Assembly (NCBI RefSeq): GCF_029689945.1
Contig: NZ_CP121451.1
Span: 4,154,001-4,218,000, forward strand
Source: Paenibacillus amylolyticus
Lineage (GTDB): Bacteria > Bacillota > Bacilli > Paenibacillales > Paenibacillaceae
DNA length: 64,000 nucleotides
Reading direction: 5' to 3'
Below, piece after piece: positions 1 to 8,803 of the stretch. The notes beneath the pieces were generated by a model that was not told the origin of the DNA, searched no databases, and was given only the letters and a program-made list of their open reading frames with translations. Every line of letters begins with the position of its first letter. The first letter of the stretch is position 1. A program made the translations under genes and the position numbers.

Positions 1-1519
1 TGGTAAGTGAGCGTAATTCATTTTGGTTCGGTATATCTGCAATTGTTGTTGCGGCAGACTGTGTGCTTGGGCTGTTGTTTTGAACAGGCTGCCTGGAAAT
101 CTGATTGTCATCATTAACGTTGTTGTTTCCTTCTTCTTCATCGTCCACTGGATCTTCAAAACCAATGATCCATGTTAGAACAAAGGTAACAACAAAGGCG
201 ATTAGACATGTCACAATGGCATGAACGATGTTCATCGGATTGCTGCCAATGAAGGCAGGTAATGCGGCAAGACCCGGAGAAACGAAGGCATAACGTACGA
301 GACCAGTCAGACCCGCGTATATTCCTGCTACACCGCCACCAATCATTGCGGCAATCAAGGGTTTCTTCAGTTTCAGCGTTACGCCATACAAGGAAGGTTC
401 CGTAATGCCCAGCACAGCAGTGAAACCGGATGAAGCAGCGAGTTGTTTCAGTTTTTTGTTTTTCGTTTTCAATGCTACAGCGAGCGTAGCCCCACCTTGA
501 GCAATGTTAGACGCGAGCATTCCCGGACCGTTGATCATTTCATAGCCATTTTTGGTCAGTTGGCTCGTTGCAATCGGCGTCATCGCCCATGCGGTGCCTG
601 TCACGATCAGGAAGGGTTGCAAAGTTCCCATTAACAAAGGAATCAGCCAACTGGCTCTGGCATTAATCGCTTCTGCGCCCATCGCAACCAGATCATTCAG
701 ATATGTTCCGAAAGGCCCGATCGCCACCAGTGCATGTGGTGCTGTAATCAACAGCACAATCATCGGTTTCGTGAAAAATTTGATCATGGAAGGCGATACC
801 CGATCTGCGAAACGTTCAATGTATGACATGAGCCAAACGACGATAATAATCGGCAGAACCGAGCCGGCATAGTCGGTTAATCGAACCGGAACACCGATGA
901 AAAATACATCTTTTCCTTCTGCCATCAGCGCACTCCATCCTGGATGTAACAATACACCAGCAACCGTCATCGCCAGAATTGGACTTGTTTCGAATTTAAT
1001 GGAAGCTCCATAAGCCAGCAAAATAGGCATGAAATAAAATGCCGCGTCAGCAATTGTATTAAGGATATAGTAGTTTTGGCTTTCCGTCGTTACGAGACCT
1101 GTCAGGACAAGTACAGCTAATATCGCTTTGATCATACCTGCGCCAATGATTGCCGGAATGACCGGAGTAAATGTCGTAGAGATTACGCTAATGAATCTGG
1201 AGATCCAGCTCTGTTTTTGTTTTGGTTCGTTACTTGTGTCAGAACCTGATTTAGAGACCGCACTTCGAGTTGCCGAACCTATCTGCTGAGTGATAACTCG
1301 GTAGACCTGCTGCACCTCGTTACCTACGACAACCTGGTATTGTCCACCATTATTCACAACGGTAATGACGCCTGGAAGTGATTTGAGTTTTTCTGTTTCC
1401 GCTTTGGAGATGTCGTGCAGTTCGAACCGAAGTCGGGTTGCGCAGTGCGTAAGCCGAGCGATATTTTCCCTCTTCCCAACCAACTCTGTAATCTCTTGTC
1501 CTAACTTGCGATAATCCAT
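1..1519 (-). CDS. PTS permease EIIBC(A), beta-glucoside type, 3' end beyond window
   Basis: Membrane sugar permease that phosphorylates its sugar during uptake. The frame is open from ATG at 1519 to the window edge (506 codons). EIIB comes first, with phospho-accepting Cys26 in the THCATRLRF motif. A multi-span EIIC follows and carries the GITEPSLYG motif. A Gln/Asn/Ser-rich linker then runs off the window, where BglF/BglP-type enzymes carry EIIA; that domain is not visible. The start is preceded by GGGGCAGAGG. Upstream lie a RAT site, an attenuator, a promoter and a cre box, so expression probably depends on a BglG/LicT antiterminator encoded elsewhere and on CcpA. The beta-glucoside assignment rests mainly on the RAT; a sucrose- or trehalose-type substrate is less likely. 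Confidence 0.9.
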   Translation of the reverse strand, partial: MDYRKLGQEITELVGKRENIARLTHCATRLRFELHDISKAETEKLKSLPGVITVVNNGGQYQVVVGNEVQQVYRVITQQIGSATRSAVSKSGSDTSNEPKQKQSWISRFISVISTTFTPVIPAIIGAGMIKAILAVLVLTGLVTTESQNYYILNTIADAAFYFMPILLAYGASIKFETSPILAMTVAGVLLHPGWSALMAEGKDVFFIGVPVRLTDYAGSVLPIIIVVWLMSYIERFADRVSPSMIKFFTKPMIVLLITAPHALVAIGPFGTYLNDLVAMGAEAINARASWLIPLLMGTLQPFLIVTGTAWAMTPIATSQLTKNGYEMINGPGMLASNIAQGGATLAVALKTKNKKLKQLAASSGFTAVLGITEPSLYGVTLKLKKPLIAAMIGGGVAGIYAGLTGLVRYAFVSPGLAALPAFIGSNPMNIVHAIVTCLIAFVVTFVLTWIIGFEDPVDDEEEGNNNVNDDNQISRQPVQNNSPSTQSAATTIADIPNQNELRSLT

Positions 1520-1548
1520 ACCTCTGCCCCATTTCTGAATTTGGATAT

Positions 1549-1610
1549 AAAAAAGACCAAAACGATATGCCTTCCCCTACATACAAGGAAAATGCAACAT
1601 CATTTTGGTC
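1549..1610 (-). terminator. Attenuator (rho-independent) in the PTS leader
   Basis: On the minus strand GACCAAAATGAT (1610-1599) can pair with ATCGTTTTGGTC (1566-1555), 11 of 12 positions plus one G-T, followed by six T (1554-1549). It lies 30 nt before the PTS start. Its 5' arm overlaps the RAT, as in LicT/SacT-controlled operons. Confidence 0.88.
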
Positions 1611-1634
1611 ATGCCTGCTTTACCAGTAACAGCC
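1607..1634 (-). promoter_or_regulatory. RAT (ribonucleic antiterminator) for a BglG/LicT-family protein
   Basis: The minus strand reads GGCTGTTACTGG, then a short spacer, then GCAGGCATGACC. This matches the known LicT/SacY RAT pattern (GGxTTGTTACTG ... GCAGGCxxxACC). Its 3' end shares bases with the 5' arm of the attenuator, so antiterminator binding would exclude the terminator hairpin. Confidence 0.88.
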
Positions 1635-1662
1635 AAACACTGCTAATATTCAATTGAATTCA

Positions 1663-1678
1663 TTGTAAACGTTTACTA
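1663..1678 (-). promoter_or_regulatory. cre box (CcpA site)
   Basis: TTGTAAACGTTTACTA is a near-perfect palindrome and fits the catabolite-responsive element consensus. It starts 5 bp downstream of the -10 box and so covers the expected transcription start, a position where CcpA would repress. A sugar-specific LacI-family repressor could in principle use a similar palindrome. Confidence 0.75.
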
Positions 1679-1682
1679 TGCC

Positions 1683-1711
1683 ATAGTATCACACAACAAT
1701 TCAGTTAGCAA
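1683..1711 (-). promoter_or_regulatory. Sigma-A promoter of the PTS gene
   Basis: Minus strand -35 TTGCTA (1711-1706), a 17-bp spacer, and -10 TACTAT (1688-1683) with an extended TG motif in front. The transcript would start near 1676 and run through the RAT and attenuator. Confidence 0.75.
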
Positions 1712-1810
1712 TCACTTAATTCGACAATATTTTCGTAATTCTTAGGTAAGACCTTAAGTTCACTAATAACCGTGATTCAGTAATAACTCTTCGTACTATC
1801 CAAGTTATTT

Positions 1811-2456
1811 CTACACTTCGGAGAACCGATTGCGAAAGGCTGAAGGTGATATGCCCTATTTGCGAAAGGATTTGCTGAAATGATATTCATCTGCAGCCTC
1901 TCTGCATATCTGCATATCTGATCTCCAATATCTCCTTGATTTTCAAATACACACTATACACGTCCTGCTGTTCTGGAAAAAGTGCCGGCTGATTTAAATA
2001 CGCAATCAGTTTCAGCAGGTCCGCATTGCTTTCAAGTTCTTTGTATGGATTGCCCATTGACCAAGCTGTTGTAATTTGATTGAACGCATGATCCAGTTCC
2101 ATTCCACTGCTTCCCTTACACCGGCTTGCAAAAGGAATCGGGAGTTGATGGACAAGTTCGGGCATATGCCAGCGGGATTCAGTATACGTTAGCTCACAGC
2201 ATTCAAACAAAATCATACTGATGGCAAGCGGTGCACCCTCTGCACTTTCCATTTTCATAGGTGTACCTGGCTTCATATAAAACAACATCCCTTGATAAAC
2301 ATCATGCCGTCGATTCGTATAAAAGATGCCCTTGCCCTCATGTATCCAATAAAAGGTATGCACCTTGGTATTATTTCTGATATCAGCCCAGTCGCTGGTA
2401 GTTTGCTTGAAGGCGCTCCACATGATTCGTACGACCAGTTCAAACGGGTTTTGCAA
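1811..2456 (-). pseudogene. AraC-family regulator, decayed
   Basis: A TTG start at 2456 follows AAGGAG with 11 nt spacing. It opens 189 codons that resemble the cupin-like N-terminal domain of AraC regulators (ELVVRIMWSAF, HTFYWIHEGKG). The frame ends at about 1887. In another frame the last helix-turn-helix remains as YHFSKSFRK, a stop, then GISPSAFRNRF, ending at 1811. The first helix-turn-helix and the recognition region are missing, so there is a deletion of roughly 50 residues plus an internal stop. It sits divergently from a glycoside hydrolase fragment that it probably once controlled. Confidence 0.8.
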
Positions 2457-2635
2457 AGAGTATTCATCTCCTTAAAGGTATATTCCATTTCCTCTGTAGC
2501 ATACAACTGCGCTGCAAATCGGGACAGCTTTGGATCGATATTTACATGTTTAGGATCGACCAAGCCATGGCTTAATGGCTTCCAGTTCGTTATGTTAAGC
2601 ATATCACGACTCAGATTAGAGATGGAGGAAAAATA

Positions 2636-2986
2636 ATGCTTAGACTATTCGACATACATGATATCCGTTATAGCAGAGAGTTGGAAGGTCTATGGGAATT
2701 TACAACAGTCACTCTTATAGGTGAACGTCCCGATCACTTTCCCTACTCCTTGCCGGTGCCCGGCTGCTGGGAAACACATCCCCACATCGGAACCTATAAA
2801 GGTAAAGCTGCCTATCGCAAAATAGTTACTACAAAGCAAAAAGCTAATGTCAGGCTCGAATTTAAAGGCATAAGCCATACGGCACATGTTTATTTTGACG
2901 GCACCTTTGTTACAAGCGTGATCACGTGTAGCTATACGAGTATTAAACTCATTCAAGGCCCCTTAGGGGCCTTGTTATTACAGTGA
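2636..2986 (+). pseudogene. Glycoside hydrolase family 2 N-terminal fragment
   Basis: ATG follows TGGAGGAAAAATA. The first ~95 residues (RELEGLWEFTTV, LPVPGCWETHPHIG, YKGKAAYRKIVTT, LEFKGISHTAHVYFDGTFV) match the sugar-binding domain at the start of GH2 beta-galactosidases and beta-glucuronidases. The similarity then stops and the frame runs into unrelated sequence containing a hairpin. The (beta/alpha)8 catalytic domain is absent, so no enzyme can be made. Confidence 0.85.
2955..2980 (+). terminator. Hairpin terminator, orphan
   Basis: AAGGCCCC-TTA-GGGGCCTT is a perfect 8-bp stem followed by the T-rich TGTTATT. It now sits inside the tail of the GH2 fragment, probably the terminator of the gene after its middle was deleted. 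Confidence 0.65.
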
Positions 2987-3119
2987 CTCACTTAGACACG
3001 AAATATGAGCATAATATGGAATATTATAATGCCAATAATGCTAAAGTTAAAATAACAATCTCCCAATATGAATTGTTACTGAAGAAAGAAAAATGACAAC
3101 CAATCATGCACCGCTATGC

Positions 3120-3485
3120 TCCTATGTTGGAAAGATGGAGAAGGCTTTGATACCAAGCAAATGAAAGCTTTTCTAAGTACGGATGTTTCCTAAGTAATGA
3201 AGAAATTCTGAGCTATTACAGCAAACATCGGCCATTGAAACGTATTTTCGGACGACGAAGGTTAGGCTGGCTATGGATCGTTACCAGGTTCAATCGACTC
3301 AGGCCATTGACCGTTATCTGACCCTGCTCCTGTTTGCCGCGCTATGCTGCAGTTATGATAGTCATGGAAGCTTGATTGATGGGTTACATCGCTACCAGAT
3401 CCAGAAAAAGCATGACATGATTGAGTATATTTACAACCAAACCCAAGGCGGAGCTACATATAACTCAACTCTCGCAGCTTGAAAT
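3120..3485 (+). pseudogene. Transposase remnant (DDE, IS4-like)
   Basis: The frame ending near 3485 encodes IETYFRTTKVRLAMDRYQVQ and QAIDRYLTLLLFA, the pattern around the last catalytic glutamate in IS4-type transposases. Just upstream, EEILSYYSKHRP is in a different frame, so at least one frameshift separates the parts. No start, N-terminal half or terminal repeats were found. Confidence 0.7.
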
Positions 3486-3491
3486 CGGCAA

Positions 3492-3677
3492 GTAAGCCTT
3501 GATGTAGTTAGGCAGAGCGGAAATCCAGTGCTGGAGTTGACTTCTAATCATAGTGGATATTTTCTTGCCGACTTCATCACAGAGCAAATAAAACAGACCG
3601 CCGAGTGTTCGTTGATCCGTAAGTTTTTAACTAAAAAGGTTAACGGGAATCAAATAACTATCCGATATATTCAATGA
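3492..3677 (+). other. Unrecognised open fragment
   Basis: Sixty-one codons are open without a convincing start or ribosome site. The translation (VSLDVVRQSGNPVLELTSN ... QTAECSLIRKFL) is not recognised. A short second stretch (GEYLESQGEFEQLEQLSNKG) follows to about 3789 in another frame. Both look like gene debris between the transposase remnant and the SLH gene. Confidence 0.3.
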
Positions 3678-3848
3678 TACAAAACGCATAAGAGTGGACG
3701 GTGAGGGAGGGTTTAAGGGAAAAGGAGAGTATTTAGAGTCTCAAGGAGAATTCGAACAATTGGAACAACTGAGCAATAAAGGAGATTAGAAGTCATACTT
3801 ATCTGTAAGTAACATGGTCTGAGATGCAATAAAAAAGGGGGATCACTA

Positions 3849-6800
3849 ATGAAAGGACATTCGCGGAGAAATAGAATGATTCAGCGCTTCTGTTTAAGCT
3901 TACTCTGTATTCTGCTTAGTCTTGGGCTGGTACATCCAGCGTTCGCAGCGCCGCCTCCAGTACCTACCGTCACGACAGGTGCAGAAACGATTACGATTAG
4001 CAATTATGTATCCGGAGCTACTTTGAAGGTATACAAGGCAGACGGAGGTAGTCCGGTATGGCAGGAAGCGAATGTAATCACGTCTACAAAAACGATCAGT
4101 TTATTGCCGTATGTTAATTCGTATTATGTGACGCAAACGGTAAGTGGCGAAGAAAGTACGAATACGCCCTTCTTTAATCCAAGCCTGCGCACACCTATAG
4201 CGACTGCTGGTATTCGTGCTATTGATGTTACGAATGTATCAGGCAATACGACAGTCGAGCTACATCGTGTTTCGAATGGATCGCTTGTGTCTACAACGGT
4301 GTCAAATCAAGGTGGTGGAGTGTATCGTTTTGAGAATGTCATCCCGGATAGTAGCTTGTATTATGTCGTTCAAACCTATAGTGGCCAGACGAGTACAAAT
4401 ACGCCTTTTTTAACATCTAAGCTAAATACACCGATTGCAACAGGCGGAGCCGAATATGTCGATGTAACGAATGTAGATACCGATATTGGCGCTGTAATTA
4501 GCTTGTACAAAAGTGATGGCACGCTGGCGTTTAATTCATCGACCAATCAGGGAAACGGAACGCTTCGTTTACAAATGTCCCGGCAGGTTCTGGTTACTAT
4601 GTTAACCAGACCTTAAATGGTGTAGTAGCAGATTCCAATGGAGTAAATGTAACAGAAGATATTCCAGCCGCTCCAACTATTGTGGCAGGTAACGAGTCCT
4701 TAGTGGTTAGCGGTGTCACTGTAGGCGCTAACATCAAGCTGTATACAACGACGGGTACGTTAGTCGATGCGTATTCAAACGTTCCCGTATCCAGCTTTAC
4801 GATTCAAAATGTATTACCGAATACGATTGGTTATTATGTGACTCAGACCGTCAATGGGAAGGAAAGCGTTAATTCTAACTTTGCGAATCCAACCCTGCAC
4901 ATCCCAACTGCAACAGCGGGAATCGGTTATATCGATGTGAGCAATGTGACGAGCGGAGCTAGCTTGAATCTGTATGATGCTTCTGACAGTCAATTGGTAT
5001 CCACCACGACGGTGAATCAAGGAAACGGTGTATTCCGTTTTGAAAATGTAGTGCCTCGCAGTGGCTACTACTATATCACTCAAACGCTCGGTGGTCGTGA
5101 AAGTATTAACACATCATTTGTCAACTCGATGCTGCCCACACCTGTACTTGAAGGTGGTGTAGGTTATGTAGAAGTGAGCAATACGTATGCAGGTGCAGCG
5201 CTTATGTTATACAGCGGCGCGAGCCTGGTATCTTCGTCTCCACAGTCGATGGGAAATGGAATATATCGTTTTACGAATCTGAATGCAGCAACCCCATATT
5301 ATGTGGTTCAGTCCATTAATGGTGTACTGAGTTCAGCATCTAATATTGCGACAGTACAAGAGTTTATCCCCCAGCACCTGTAGTAGCTGGAATGGGCGAG
5401 TCGATTCAGGTGAGTAATTACATTTCGGGTGCTACACTGAAGCTGTATCGTGCTGACGGAACGGCAATCCAGACTTTCCCCAATGTGACCGGCTCTGTGT
5501 ATACGCTGGAAGATGTACTGCCTGATCAAGCCCATTACTACGTCACACAGACCGTAAATGGCATTGAAAGCTTGAATTCAATCTTTGTCAACTCTATCTT
5601 GCGTACCCCACTTGTTGTTGCAGGAATTGAATCGATTGACGTAAGCAATGTATCATCGTATGCCAAATTGAAGCTATATGATGCAGCCAACAATACAGTT
5701 GTTTCCGAAACATACACATTGCAGGGTAATGGAACCTACCGTTTTAATAATATTCCACCACGTTCAGGCTTCTACTATGTGACCCAGTCAGTGAATAACA
5801 CGGAGAGCGTCAACTCCATCTTTATCAATCCGATGTTGCGTACACCAACAGCTACAGGCGGACATCAATTCTTGGAAGTGGGTAACGTGTACCCAGGTGC
5901 AACATTAAAGCTGTTTCGTAGTGGAGACAGTCAGTCACTGATACTGCAGCCAATAAGTATTGGGAATGGGAAGTATCGCTTTAGCGGTATTTCTTCCAAA
6001 GGCAACTATTATGTTATTCAATATATAAATGATGTAGCTAGTCCTCGTTCCAATACAGTTGCAGTCACTGCTACAGACCAAGGCAACTCAGCTGGAAGTG
6101 GTAACCATAGTAGCACAACTCCTGTACAGGCGACCTCTTCACAACCGCAGACAGTTAATGTCGATGTGCTCGTAAATGGACGGGTACACAAGGCTGGGAT
6201 ATTAACTGAAAGCATGCAAGGAGATCGCAAGGTGCAGACAATTATTGTGAATCCACAGCTAGTACGTGCTCTACTCGCATCCGCAGGTCAAGGTGCGACG
6301 GTAACTGTACCATTTACGAATACTGGTAACGCCAATGTACTGATCACCCAATGGAGTGGTGAATTGATTCAAGAGATGAACGAGCAAGAAGCTAAACTTG
6401 TTATCGATACCCCACTGGGTATATATAGATTGCCATCCGCACAACTTCCCCTGGCTCAAGGAGGAATGAGTTTATCAACAGATGAACTTGCAAATACACA
6501 GATCGAGATTTCAATTGGTAAGGCACCTTCAGATGACAATGCTAAGATTAACGACATGGCTGCACAAAATATGACTGTGCTGCAACCTCCAGTCAGCTTT
6601 GAGATTGAAAAGATTACGAACGGAAATCGTACCTCTATGGATCGTTTCAATAAATATGTAGAGCGTCTAATCCCATTGCAGACAGATACAGAAAGTAATG
6701 GAACAATTACGGGTGTTGTACTGAACGGAAATTCGCTCATCCCCGTACCAACGCGTATTGTTGAGCACAGCAATCAAAAATATGCTATGATCTCTAGCTT

Positions 6801-7398
6801 GACGAACAGCACGTATGCACTGATAAAGCATGCTCCTGAACTGTATGACATCAACGGTAGCTGGGCTGCATCTGCTATTCAGAATATGGCTGCGCGGTTG
6901 ATAATTGAGGGTACAGGTAATGGTCAATTTGAACCGTCCCGATCAATTACACGAGCTGAGTTTGCTTCCATTTTGACAAGGGGGCTCGGATTAAAGCCAG
7001 GTGTCACTAGTTCCTCTTTTAATGACGTATCTCTATCTGCCTGGTATGGCGGAGCGATATCGAAAGCTGCAGAATATCAGTTAATTACTGGCTTTGATGA
7101 TGGTACGTTCCGTCCACAACAGCTGATCACACGCGCTGAGGCGATGGTGATGCTGTCGCGAGCATTGCAACTAACCGGACTACAGAATCAAAACCATCGT
7201 AACACAGAGTCATTGTTACAATCAGTTGCTGATGGGGATGCTATTCCTGATTGGGCACGTGATGCCGCAGCTGGAACGATTGAAGCAGGCTTATTCAATG
7301 GGTACAATGGTAATCAGTTGCTTCCACAAAAGACTGTAACGCGTGCTGAAATGGCATCACTCTTAGAGCGTCTATTGCGTAATTCGGGTCTAATTTGA
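3849..7398 (+). CDS. SLH-anchored surface protein with ~9 tandem repeats (two -1 frameshifts)
   Basis: Secreted cell-wall protein of about 1183 residues once two one-base losses are restored (T run 4568-4570; C run 5368-5372). The start follows AAGGGGGATCACTA. A signal peptide ends at AFA-APP (residue 33). About nine repeats of ~78 residues follow, with the pattern xIDVSNV-SGAxLKLY ... YRFxNVxP ... YYVTQTVNGxESxNS. A domain typical of Paenibacillus SLH proteins (VDVLVNG, TIIVNPQL) comes next. Three C-terminal SLH motifs with TRAEFA/TRAEAM/TRAEMA bind the secondary cell-wall polymer. A terminator follows. The ligand of the repeats is unknown. The breaks fall inside repeats whose continuation in the next frame is perfect. 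Confidence 0.85.
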
Positions 7399-7448
7399 TT
7401 ATAGCTATAAAATGATAGATCCCTGTAAATTAAATTTTTCTTTTTCAA

Positions 7449-7501
7449 ACTGTCCCTGTGTGAAACGGTGTTCTTACACTCGCATGAGGACAGTCTTTTT
7501 G
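7449..7501 (+). terminator. Terminator after the SLH gene
   Basis: ACTGTCC (7449-7455) pairs with GGACAGT (7488-7494) and CTTTTTG follows. The loop contains a smaller GTGT/ACAC pairing. It lies 50 nt after the SLH stop codon. Confidence 0.75.
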
Positions 7502-7688
7502 TTAGGATTTATTTATATTAACTCAACTTTCGCAGAATCAAAAAGATAACACCGAATTTTGTACTATCAGAGTTGAGTATTACATTTGAACTCAGTAAAT
7601 AATCCCCTAAATTTCTTTTTCTTGCTTTCAAAGTGCCACAAACCTAATATAGCAAGCATTGCAATTTATGGCATGTTTCTTATGAATT

Positions 7689-7724
7689 AAAAAATAGGCA
7701 CCACTCCACCAGAGTAGCGCCTAT
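7689..7724 (-). terminator. Terminator of the 28-residue peptide gene
   Basis: On the minus strand ATAGGCGCTACTC pairs, with mismatches, with GAGTGGTGCCTAT and is followed by six T. It lies 22 nt after the stop at 7746, which argues that the tiny reading frame is a real transcription unit. Confidence 0.75.
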
Positions 7725-7745
7725 CCTCCATTTACCTCTTTGTAA

Positions 7746-7832
7746 TTATTTCTTACTTCCAACCATCCAGAGAGCAACAGCTACGAAAATAGCTCCAGCT
7801 CCCATCATCGCCCCTTGAACGGCATCCTTCAC
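7746..7832 (-). CDS. 28-residue hydrophobic single-span peptide
   Basis: GTG at 7832 follows GGAGAAGG (7840-7847) with 7 nt spacing and opens 28 codons. The peptide begins MKDAVQGAMMGAG, has a hydrophobic core AIFVAVALWMV, and ends GSKK, a short membrane-span design with a positive C-terminus. A strong terminator follows, and there is no other gene in the transcript. An in-frame extension back to a TTG at 7889 is possible but lacks a usable ribosome site. No family is recognised. It could be a type I toxin-like, bacteriocin-like or signalling peptide; none of these is shown by the sequence. Confidence 0.55.
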   Translation of the reverse strand: MKDAVQGAMMGAGAIFVAVALWMVGSKK

Positions 7833-7889
7833 TACAGAACCTTCTCCACTGATGATTTGATTTGACTCCGGTTGGCCAAAACCGGACAA

Positions 7890-8130
7890 CCTTTATTGTG
7901 GTTTTAGATCAGTTGAAAACAAATCTTGAACTTACTTTCAGTGAGGTTATATGACTATTATGGTCATTCTCTTTGTAATTTTTTACTCTCTTCAGTCTCA
8001 AATTAACAACAGGGACAGGCCTAAACTCACAACTATTTCGGCGGTACAACCGTGTTTAGTCTCATCTTTATAGATGCCTTTATTCTTATAACTAAACAGG
8101 TCATCAAGGTGGCTTTTATCCATTTCATTT
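7890..8130. other. Intergenic stretch
   Basis: AT-rich sequence between two small minus-strand units. No open frame with a ribosome site was found. Just before it, an inverted repeat CCGGTT-GGCCAA-AACCGG (7868-7885) lies upstream of the 28-residue peptide gene. Confidence 0.4.
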
Positions 8131-8158
8131 ATAAAAAAGTCGCCTAGATAGCGACTCT
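8131..8158 (-). terminator. Terminator of the small hypothetical gene
   Basis: On the minus strand AGTCGC-TATCTAG-GCGACT is followed directly by six T. It lies 44 nt beyond the stop at 8202. Confidence 0.75.
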
Positions 8159-8201
8159 CTCTAATAAACCCATTAGACTTAAAGAAATAAGACGAAACCC
8201 T

Positions 8202-8444
8202 TTAAGGTTGAATCTTCTGTTGACATGCATTTTTAAGAAAAAGTAAAGCACTGAAATAACTAAGGCAACCCGTATTAACCCATGACACATCTTGGCGATC
8301 TAAATGATGAGTAACTAGATTTGTCATCCCCTCATAAATCCCCATATCATTTTTGCGTAGACTAAGCTCCCAGCGAAAAAGAGTTATTGTCCCTTCCTCA
8401 TCTTTCTGTTTTACTTCATACATATATGTGGAAGATTTGTCCAC
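8202..8444 (-). CDS. Hypothetical protein, ~80 residues
   Basis: The frame is open from 8462, but the best start is GTG at 8444, preceded by AGGTGG with 9 nt spacing. The product (MDKSSTYMYEVKQKDEEG, ITLFRWELSLRKND, CLSYFSALLFLKNACQQ) is soluble-looking with a hydrophobic C-terminal helix. It is followed by a good terminator, which supports a real gene. No family is recognised. An ATG at 8462 or 8453 is an alternative start. Confidence 0.5.
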   Translation of the reverse strand: MDKSSTYMYEVKQKDEEGTITLFRWELSLRKNDMGIYEGMTNLVTHHLDRQDVSWVNTGCLSYFSALLFLKNACQQKIQP

Positions 8445-8604
8445 TCGGTTCATCCACCTCATATCTGACTATTTCGTTGTATCAGTGTATTCCTATATTG
8501 GAGTATAAAGCAATAGAATTTTCTTGGTTATTTTTTTTGACGCGGCAATGTATACAGCTTTCTCCTTAAGCTGTTAGCTCAGTAAATTCATAAGACATAA
8601 CAAG

Positions 8605-8725
8605 GACCCTCGCTGTCCGATACGAGGATCCATATTATGTCCTGATGTCATACTACAAGCTCATCGGGAGGACCTTATATCCTATGCTCTAAATCCATGA
8701 GGGTATTCCCTTTTCTTAAAAATGC
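8605..8725. ncRNA. Structured repeat element, copy 1 (candidate RNA)
   Basis: Two hairpins about 10 nt apart: GACCCTCG-CTGTCCGATA-CGAGGATC (8605-8630) and CCTGATG...CATCGGG (8641-8668), then AGGACC and a T-rich end (TTTTCTT near 8710-8717). The same architecture recurs at 26043-26160 with changes that keep pairing. Sense strand is unclear: wobble pairs in hairpin 1 favour the minus strand, while the T-rich end favours the plus strand. It may instead be a non-coding mobile repeat. Confidence 0.5.
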
Positions 8726-8803
8726 TTTCAAACGGAATGGTACAATCTGAGCTGTGAATATACATCTTCGATGTCATAATTTAGTCGGAGGTGAAATCGT
8801 TTT

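Noticed and set aside
1350..1586. A 78-codon frame on the minus strand across the PTS start
   Set aside because: It overlaps the conserved EIIB coding frame and the attenuator in another frame; no ribosome site.
2273..2602. A 109-codon minus-strand frame upstream of the AraC remnant that reads rather protein-like
   Set aside because: It overlaps the AraC coding sequence in another frame and the divergent promoter region; no recognisable family.
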